A stretch of DNA of 47,075 bases from an uncultured Prevotella sp. (GTDB lineage: Bacteria > Bacteroidota > Bacteroidia > Bacteroidales > Bacteroidaceae): positions 1-47,075 of the forward strand of contig ONAR01000020.1 in the NCBI GenBank assembly GCA_900315835.1. Reading direction: 5' to 3'. Shown piece after piece: positions 41,368-47,075 of the stretch. The notes below the pieces were generated by a model. That model was not told the origin of the DNA and did not search any database. It worked only from the letters and a program-made list of their open reading frames with translations. Position 1 is the first letter of the stretch. Each line of letters opens with the position of its first letter. Made by a program: the position numbers and the translations under genes.

Positions 41368-41387
41368 AACATTAAAGCGATACAACG

Positions 41388-44300
41388 ATGTCAAAGGGCG
41401 TAAAGTTTAACGTAATTTTATCAATCAACGGCAAGGATGTCGTTGTACAGTGCAAGCAAGGCGTTCAGGAGCTTGGCAAGGCCTTGGGCACCATTCCCGA
41501 CAAGGCCGAGCAAGGTCGCCGGACTATTCTCAAATGGGCCGGCATCTCAACGTTGTACAATAACCTCTACAACGGCCTGCAACAACTTACCGGTGCCATG
41601 CAGCCGTTCATTGCCAAGAGCAATGCGGCTACGGAGGCACAGACCAAGCTCACGACGGTGATGCGCCAGCGCATGCACGCCACGGAAGCCGACACGGAAG
41701 CGGTGAACAAGGCCATATCTGCCCAGACGAAACTTGGCGTTGTGGGTGGTACGGTGCAAAGGAGTGGCTTGCAGCAGCTGGCCACTTTCGCGAGTCAGCG
41801 CAGCACTCTGCTGACGTTGTTGCCCGCGATGAATAGCCTCGTTGTCCAGCAGCGTGGTTTAGGAGCTACGGGCGAGGATGCGGTAGGCATTGCCAACCTC
41901 ATGGGCAAGGCATTGATGGGAAACGCTACGGCCATGAAACGTGTAGGCATCACTCTCTCCGATTCTCAAACCGAGATGATCAAGTACGGCAACGAGAGCG
42001 AGCGTGCCAAGGCCATTGCGGAAGCCATCACGGACAATGTAGGCAACATGAATGCCGAGATGGCCAAGACAGATGCCGGTAAGGCTAAACAGCTTGCCAA
42101 CGCCTTTGGCGGATTGCAGGTAAAGGTTGGCCGCTTCTTCAGCGAATATCAGTCTTACATTGCCGCTATCGGTCAGATAGGCATGGCGGTAACGGCCATT
42201 GGCACGGTTGGCAGTGCTCTTCGCGGGCTTGTTGGTCGTCTTGGACTTGTGACCATTGCCACAAACTCTTTCCGTTTCGTTGTTTCCGGCTTGAAGAGTG
42301 TTCTTGCCGCTGCCCGCATAGCCACCGTAGAGATGGCCGTCGCCGAGCAGCTCGAGGGCAAGGGAGCTTTGGCCGCCGCCGTCAGCACCACGATTTTCAA
42401 AACGGCCATAAGGGGCTTGATGATTGCAACGGGCGTAGGAGCTGCCATCGCGCTCCTCACCATTGGCATTGAAGCACTCGTAAACTGGCTGGACAAATCG
42501 AACGATTCATCCGAGGTCGCAGCTTCCGGCATGAAGAAGACCGCCACGGCAGCAGAGCAGGCGAAGTCGAGGATGGACGACCTCGCAGCCAACGGAGCCG
42601 CTCCGCTCATCTCGAAGTATGAAGAACTGAGAAAGAAATGGCAGGCACTGACCGACGACAAGAAACGTCTGAAGTTTATCAGCGACTCAGCCGATGCCTT
42701 TCACTCTTTAGGTGTCAGGATAGGTTCTGTCAGTGAGGCGGAGGATTTCCTTGTCAAGAGCACGGACAAGGTAAGGCAAGCTTTGTACGCCCGTGCGGAG
42801 GCAGCCGCTGCCGCCCAGGTTGCGCAGGAGGAATACGAAAAAGCACTTAGGGCAGACCAATCCGCCAAAGACGAGGAGGGAAAGGCCAGACATCGTTCTC
42901 TTCAAAAAGCAGCCGATGCAGACCCAAACACTTTGTTCCGCGTTAAAGGGGTAAAGACCCCCATGACGGCCCACGAATACTCAGAGGGTATCAGGAGCGG
43001 GAAGATCAAGGCCACGAGCGCCCGGTCTTATAATGCCAGGCAGGATGCGGCTCAGCACCGACGCACGGCACAATCGCTTCTGAACTACTCAGAGCAGAAG
43101 AGCCGTCAGGCGAGCATGGGCCTGGCAAAATACTCAAGCGGAAAGCAGTATCGCGCTTCCACGGGTACCGGCACCCAAACAGGGCATACTGGTACTTCCG
43201 GGGACAAAGGCTCTGCCTCTACAGACAAGAAAGCACTCCTTGGTTCTCTCGACTGGTATGACCAGCAAATGAGCGCTCTCCGCAAAAAGATATACGCCAC
43301 AAATGACGCAAGTGTCGCCAAAGGCTTGCAGAAGCAGTACAAGGAACTTGAGCAGAAATCGAAAGACCTGAAGATAAGGGTCGGCATTGAGAAGCCCGAC
43401 AATGAGGTGAAGAGCTACATCGAGCAGCTTCAGGACAAGCTCAAGGCGGCTCAGAAGCAGATGGACAACGCCACGACCATTGAGGCGAGGGTGGCCGCTT
43501 CTGCCAAGGTTGACGACCTGCAACATCAGATAGACGTTGCGACGAAAGGAGAGGTGACCATCTCAGCCGAGGTCGAGCCGTCGTATATCGTCAAGGGGTC
43601 TGAGGCCGACAAGCTTCAAAGCTACCATAACGCGCAGAACAACGGGCAGAACGTCCAAAGTCTGCTGGACTCCGGCATCATCGACGAGGCGGAGGCCAAG
43701 CGGAGGATAGAGAATATCAACAAGCAGCTCAGGAAACTTGGCGTGAAGCCTATCACGATAGAGTTCAAGAAGACAGCCATCGACCAGGCCAAGGAGAGCA
43801 TCAAGGAACTCACTCAGAGCTTTGGCGGCAACCAGTTCGGTTCCAACATCCTGCAAGTTGTCAAGGCTTTCAAGGATGTCGCCAAGGCTGCAAAGGAATC
43901 GAAGAAAGACACGACTGGCGCAGGCAAGACCTTCAACGCCACCGGGAACTATGCGGCGGCAGCTGGCGCCGGTCTCGCCACCATGGGGCAGGGACTTGAG
44001 CAGCTTGGCGGTCAGGGTGCCGCTGCCAAGGCAGGCGCGGTGATGGCCGCCATCGGTCAGATTCTCCTTGGCTTCGCCACCTACACGGCAGAGAGCGCGG
44101 AGCTTGGCCCATGGGGATGGGTAGCAGCCGTGGCGAGCGGACTTGGCATCGTGGCCAGCACCATCGCTACCTTGAAAGGCTATGCGACGGGCGGCGTGCT
44201 TACCGGCCCGACATCGAGCGGTGACAAGTTGCTTTTCCGCGGCAATGCCGGTGAGATGATCTTCAACACCGCCCAGCAACGGAGACTCTATGCCATTGCC

Positions 44301-44483
44301 AACGGCAACTACCTGCCACGGCTTCCGCAGATGCAGGCCGTTAGGCCTCAGGTAGGGGCTATCGGGGACGCGTCGCAGGTGATGACAATCAACGTACGCG
44401 GCAAGCTCAAGGGCAACGACATGGAGCTCATGGGCAGCAACACGCGGTCGCTTGGAGCGAAGATAGGCAAACGTTGGGCATAA
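41388..44483 (+). CDS. Phage tape measure protein
   Basis: The 1031-residue protein sets tail length and helps DNA enter the host. It begins with the family's SINGKDVVVQC-like strand and coiled regions, has hydrophobic segments near 265-300, 335-365 and 870-925, and a long central charged helical region (about 370-750) with Lys/Gln-rich repeats. Place behind the chaperones fits. Its length predicts a tail of about 150 nm if the usual 1.5 angstrom per residue holds; this is an inference. Confidence 0.93.
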   Translation: MSKGVKFNVILSINGKDVVVQCKQGVQELGKALGTIPDKAEQGRRTILKWAGISTLYNNLYNGLQQLTGAMQPFIAKSNAATEAQTKLTTVMRQRMHATEADTEAVNKAISAQTKLGVVGGTVQRSGLQQLATFASQRSTLLTLLPAMNSLVVQQRGLGATGEDAVGIANLMGKALMGNATAMKRVGITLSDSQTEMIKYGNESERAKAIAEAITDNVGNMNAEMAKTDAGKAKQLANAFGGLQVKVGRFFSEYQSYIAAIGQIGMAVTAIGTVGSALRGLVGRLGLVTIATNSFRFVVSGLKSVLAAARIATVEMAVAEQLEGKGALAAAVSTTIFKTAIRGLMIATGVGAAIALLTIGIEALVNWLDKSNDSSEVAASGMKKTATAAEQAKSRMDDLAANGAAPLISKYEELRKKWQALTDDKKRLKFISDSADAFHSLGVRIGSVSEAEDFLVKSTDKVRQALYARAEAAAAAQVAQEEYEKALRADQSAKDEEGKARHRSLQKAADADPNTLFRVKGVKTPMTAHEYSEGIRSGKIKATSARSYNARQDAAQHRRTAQSLLNYSEQKSRQASMGLAKYSSGKQYRASTGTGTQTGHTGTSGDKGSASTDKKALLGSLDWYDQQMSALRKKIYATNDASVAKGLQKQYKELEQKSKDLKIRVGIEKPDNEVKSYIEQLQDKLKAAQKQMDNATTIEARVAASAKVDDLQHQIDVATKGEVTISAEVEPSYIVKGSEADKLQSYHNAQNNGQNVQSLLDSGIIDEAEAKRRIENINKQLRKLGVKPITIEFKKTAIDQAKESIKELTQSFGGNQFGSNILQVVKAFKDVAKAAKESKKDTTGAGKTFNATGNYAAAAGAGLATMGQGLEQLGGQGAAAKAGAVMAAIGQILLGFATYTAESAELGPWGWVAAVASGLGIVASTIATLKGYATGGVLTGPTSSGDKLLFRGNAGEMIFNTAQQRRLYAIANGNYLPRLPQMQAVRPQVGAIGDASQVMTINVRGKLKGNDMELMGSNTRSLGAKIGKRWA

Positions 44484-44531
44484 ACAGGTGCGTGCTATGC
44501 ACGTGCTTACGCAACAAAAACAGCAATAAAG

Positions 44532-46715
44532 ATGAAAATAGAAGGCAGTTACGTAAACAAGAAAGGGGACACCGTGACAGTGGAGATAACCATCCCGGGG
44601 TCTACGGCCAATGACATTGCCATTGAGCCGGACGGAGTGCTGGAGTTCGCGGCTGATGACACTGTGACGATAGACAGCGGCGTGAACGACTCGCTGGACG
44701 TGTGCCAGCAGCACTCGTGTACGATAGCACTGCACGCCGCCACTTATGTTTCAGACCTTTTTACAAGTGAATATAAGGACGGGAAAGTGGAGGTAAGCGT
44801 CAACGGGGCTTGCGTGTTCAGCGGCTGGTTGGAGCCGAGGACGCTGACACAGCCTTTCAACGATGTTTACGATGATTTGTCCCTGCAATGCGTGGACTCG
44901 CTCTCTGCCATGCAGTACAGCAACTATAAGGACGTGAACAACACGACGACCTATACGGCGGAAGCGGAGAAGGCTGGCATGCGGACGTTCAAGGACTTGC
45001 TTACGGAGGCACTCAGCAAGGGCACGGACGGAGGAAGCTATAACGTGTGGTGGGACTCGTCGAGAGCAACGGAGACAACGGATGGGAACGTGTTTGACGA
45101 TCTGAGGGTAAGCGACATGGCGTTCCTCGGTGAGAGTGCTGACGATACCGTCACCTATCTCGACGTTGCGGAGGCGGTGCTTAAATATCTGGACTTGCAT
45201 ATCGTGCAATATGGCCGTGACTTCTATGTATTCTCGTGGGACACGATGCGTGCCGGGACGACCTCGTGGTCTTTACTCATTTCGTCCGGTGAAGGAGTAA
45301 GCCAGTCGGCACAACTGCCAGGTTGTACCGGCGTATCGACGGCGCTGTCTGCCTCCAACGTCGAGGACACGGACACCCAGATAGACGTTCAGGAGATATT
45401 CAACCAGCTCTGCCTTACGGTCAGCCCCAAAGGCTCGGACACCGCTCTGCGGTCTCCCCTGGACTCCACGGGGAAAATCCCCGCCATGGGTGCGAGACAA
45501 TATTACTGCACCGAGTATGCTGCAGACGGGGAGGGTGTGAAAGCCGCAAGAGCGTTCTTCTCGCTCGTGAAAAACCACACGGACAACGGCTTCGACTCCC
45601 AGGTGTGGAAAGACTACCTCGTGAGGGTTATGCGGAATGTGTACTGGAAGATCGGGAGCGGCAGCGGTGTAGGGACGGCTGTCACGGACTGGGCTACGGA
45701 TGAGGGCTTCATCTATCCTGAGGATGTAACGGACAAGCTCGGCAGCAGCCTCGGGGCTCTGCTGCTGCAGGTCGGAAGCGTAGACCACAAGCCAGGCACG
45801 GGCGACACGAGCAAGCAGAGCTCCATCGGCATGACCGACGAACTCGTGATTTCCGTCAACGGCAACGGCAATGACACGTCGCCATACCCTACGGACACGG
45901 ACATACAGCAGTCCATGCCACTCATGAGCTACGTTGGCGGTGACGCAACGTCATCTTACTCTCCCAATGTGGCTGACGGAACCGACGGCAGCTATCACAA
46001 CTACCTTGTGATAGACGGCACGATAGCTCTCGCTCCCTTGATGCCCACCGCGTTCGAGGTGGAGAAGGTGCGCAAGTATGCGAATGACTCCGATTTCACG
46101 GACAGGTACGCCTACGAGAACGGTTATTCTCCCATTCCTGGCATTCTTAACAAGGAGCTTCCGAACATATCCGCGAGCCGTGTGAACGGGGACGGCCGCT
46201 ATCTCGCCTTCGAATGGTGGAAGCAGGGCAAGCAGACTGGCACGAGGAAAGGATGGATACCTTATACCGAGGACGGTGCCCAGCAGTATGAGTACAAGAC
46301 GGAAAGCGGCAAGGACGAGGTGGACAAGGTTGACATTCTGTGGTGCATGCTGAGAATCGGTAACAAGGTGCTCGTGGAGGACAAGGCCGGGAACGGGTCT
46401 GTAGGCGCTTTTTCCTGGCAGACCTACAAGGAGCTGTCTGAGTGCGCCGATACGGATGAGTACCTGGAGCAGACTTTCACGATTGGCATTAACCCCAAGA
46501 TTGGTGACAAGCTGATTGGGCAGGACTTCGACATCGGAACGAACTTCGACTATACGACGAACATAGACGCGGAGAAAGGCATGGCCATTCCTCTCCCCTA
46601 CGACGCAAAACTGCATGGGAGCATGACGTTCCAAGTGCTGGGCATCGACAACCCGGCGCTGACGATGGATGAGATCATGGATCAGCTCGTCGATGTGAAC
46701 ACGCTGGCAAAGTAA
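44532..46715 (+). CDS. Tail-tip / distal tail-like protein, C-terminus possibly altered
   Basis: The 727-residue protein follows the tape measure by 48 bases, the normal place for a distal tail or baseplate hub protein. The first ~100 residues are beta-rich (VEVSVNGACVFSGWLEPRTL) as in Dit-like hubs, and the rest is large and beta-rich with no further family recognised. The C-terminal sequence (LGIDNPALTMDEIMDQLVDV) is helical and unlike the preceding beta-rich part, and the following gene is foreign, so the true C-terminus may be lost at a join after about 46.63 kb. Confidence 0.75.
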   Translation: MKIEGSYVNKKGDTVTVEITIPGSTANDIAIEPDGVLEFAADDTVTIDSGVNDSLDVCQQHSCTIALHAATYVSDLFTSEYKDGKVEVSVNGACVFSGWLEPRTLTQPFNDVYDDLSLQCVDSLSAMQYSNYKDVNNTTTYTAEAEKAGMRTFKDLLTEALSKGTDGGSYNVWWDSSRATETTDGNVFDDLRVSDMAFLGESADDTVTYLDVAEAVLKYLDLHIVQYGRDFYVFSWDTMRAGTTSWSLLISSGEGVSQSAQLPGCTGVSTALSASNVEDTDTQIDVQEIFNQLCLTVSPKGSDTALRSPLDSTGKIPAMGARQYYCTEYAADGEGVKAARAFFSLVKNHTDNGFDSQVWKDYLVRVMRNVYWKIGSGSGVGTAVTDWATDEGFIYPEDVTDKLGSSLGALLLQVGSVDHKPGTGDTSKQSSIGMTDELVISVNGNGNDTSPYPTDTDIQQSMPLMSYVGGDATSSYSPNVADGTDGSYHNYLVIDGTIALAPLMPTAFEVEKVRKYANDSDFTDRYAYENGYSPIPGILNKELPNISASRVNGDGRYLAFEWWKQGKQTGTRKGWIPYTEDGAQQYEYKTESGKDEVDKVDILWCMLRIGNKVLVEDKAGNGSVGAFSWQTYKELSECADTDEYLEQTFTIGINPKIGDKLIGQDFDIGTNFDYTTNIDAEKGMAIPLPYDAKLHGSMTFQVLGIDNPALTMDEIMDQLVDVNTLAK

Positions 46716-46733
46716 CCGGCAGGGAGGCTTTCG

Positions 46734-47075
46734 ATGACGACGAAACTGACAAAAAAAGAGATGCAGCGCATGGACAAGCTCCGCAAGGACGTGCTGCGCG
46801 AAGGGCATCTGGTCACGCTGCGCGATATCTACGACCGCGCGTACCGCCACTTCGGCGACAGGCTCGCGGTCGTGGAGAAGGTCGCCGGCGAAAACGTCTC
46901 CTACACGCTGGGACAGCTCGTGTCGAATATCAACGCCGTCGGAACGGCGCTCATCGATCTGGGCTTCAAGGGCAGCCACATCGCCCTGCTGGGCGAGAAC
47001 AGCTACGAATGGATCGTGTCGTTCTTCGCGATCTCCTGCGGCGTCGGCGTGGCCGTCCCGCTGGATAAGGAGCTC
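46734..47075 (+). CDS. Long-chain acyl-CoA synthetase, N-terminal part (cut by window edge)
   Basis: Codons 1-114 of an AMP-forming acyl-CoA synthetase run off the right edge. The segment HFGDRLAVVEKV, GENVSYTLGQL and LLGENSYEWIVSF followed by VGVAVPLDKEL is the N-terminal domain of the long-chain fatty acid CoA ligases, and is closest in feel to Clostridia-type enzymes. AGGGAGG lies eight bases before the ATG, a strong ribosome binding site unusual for Bacteroidota. It is not a phage gene and does not resemble the acyl ligase at 17095-18720. See the finding on the join. Confidence 0.85.
   Translation, partial: MTTKLTKKEMQRMDKLRKDVLREGHLVTLRDIYDRAYRHFGDRLAVVEKVAGENVSYTLGQLVSNINAVGTALIDLGFKGSHIALLGENSYEWIVSFFAISCGVGVAVPLDKEL

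Larger units (their letters stand above)
29188..46715 (+). mobile_element. Siphovirus-like prophage (left end at tRNA-Ser, right end not seen)
   Basis: Tyrosine integrase beside tRNA-Ser, HNH nuclease, terminase subunits, HK97-type portal, protease and capsid, connectors, tail tube, frameshifted chaperone, tape measure and tail-tip protein make a nearly complete cos-type packaging, head and tail set. Repressor, replication and lysis genes are absent in the window. The attachment core is probably the tRNA 3' end near 29250-29280, but no second copy is visible. The right limit is set only by the end of recognisable phage genes. A REP-like hairpin behind the integrase matches a host repeat at 5461, supporting long residence in this or a related host. 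Confidence 0.9.

Noticed and set aside
41139-41375. 78-codon plus-strand frame behind the gp10-like gene
   Set aside because: Polar, Cys/Lys/His-rich sequence with no motif; the overlapping minus-strand frame with two membrane helices is the better candidate.
43563-44735. 390-codon antisense frame over the tape measure gene
   Set aside because: Shadow of the tape measure coding frame; no promoter or recognisable domain.
45951-46979. 342-codon minus-strand frame crossing the join at the right end
   Set aside because: It runs antisense to two genes on both sides of the suspected join and has a biased composition; not a real gene.

Overview
The window looks like a Bacteroidales chromosome segment, most likely Prevotella or a close relative. 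The evidence is a SusC/SusD pair, promoters of the Bacteroidota type (TTTG, about 19-20 bp, TAnnTTTG), a GLPGLI-family gene, a DUF6377-type regulator, a BlaI/M56-TonB pair, little use of strong Shine-Dalgarno sequences, and several families of interspersed palindromic repeats. The genus is inferred from these traits and not proven. The right part is a siphovirus-like prophage inserted beside a tRNA-Ser gene. The last ~340 bases look foreign to both.

Layout, host part. 124-5252 (minus): SusC then SusD, an outer-membrane glycan importer with a good promoter. 5728-12158 (minus): a PurF-family glutamine phosphoribosyltransferase, carA and carB as one operon; its leader holds a promoter, a strong intrinsic terminator and a short ORF that reads through it, and a ~210 bp inverted-repeat element fills the carA-carB gap. 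12839-14038: AAA/DUF4143-type ATPase preceded by four copies of an 18 bp palindrome. 14085-15716: membrane-anchored DUF6377-like regulator. 15833-18720 (minus): AMP-forming acyl ligase, EamA transporter and zinc-ribbon protein. 18946-20916: BlaI repressor and M56/TonB sensor peptidase with a likely BlaI operator over the promoter. 21022-24368: GLPGLI protein and an outer-membrane receptor whose regulatory domain is internally shortened. 24371-24555: head-to-head remnants of two other genes. 24548-28890 (minus): tatA, tatC, a geranylgeranyl-reductase-like flavoprotein and a secreted FAD oxidoreductase. 29188-29275: tRNA-Ser(CGA).

Layout, prophage part (29276 to about 46.7 kb). A tyrosine integrase of the IntDOT-like type (Ser at the first Arg position) follows direct repeats that could be arm-type sites. 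A leftward packaging block encodes a small membrane protein, HNH nuclease, small terminase, large terminase and a DNA-binding-like protein. It is divergent from a rightward head-tail block: portal, prohead protease, HK97-type capsid, connectors, tail tube, tail assembly chaperone with a clear -1 frameshift site, gp10-like protein, tape measure and tail-tip protein. A small antisense membrane-protein ORF sits between the gp10-like gene and the tape measure. No repressor, replication or lysis genes are seen, so the prophage is either incomplete or continues beyond the window.

Right edge. From about 46.7 kb the sequence changes to the start of a Clostridia-like long-chain acyl-CoA synthetase with a strong AGGGAGG ribosome binding site, which is atypical for Bacteroidota. 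An assembly chimera or an unusual recombination joint should be considered. The most interesting points are the purF-carAB leader, the palindrome array before the ATPase, the chaperone frameshift, the antisense small gene in the tail operon, the divergent packaging block and the suspicious right-end join.
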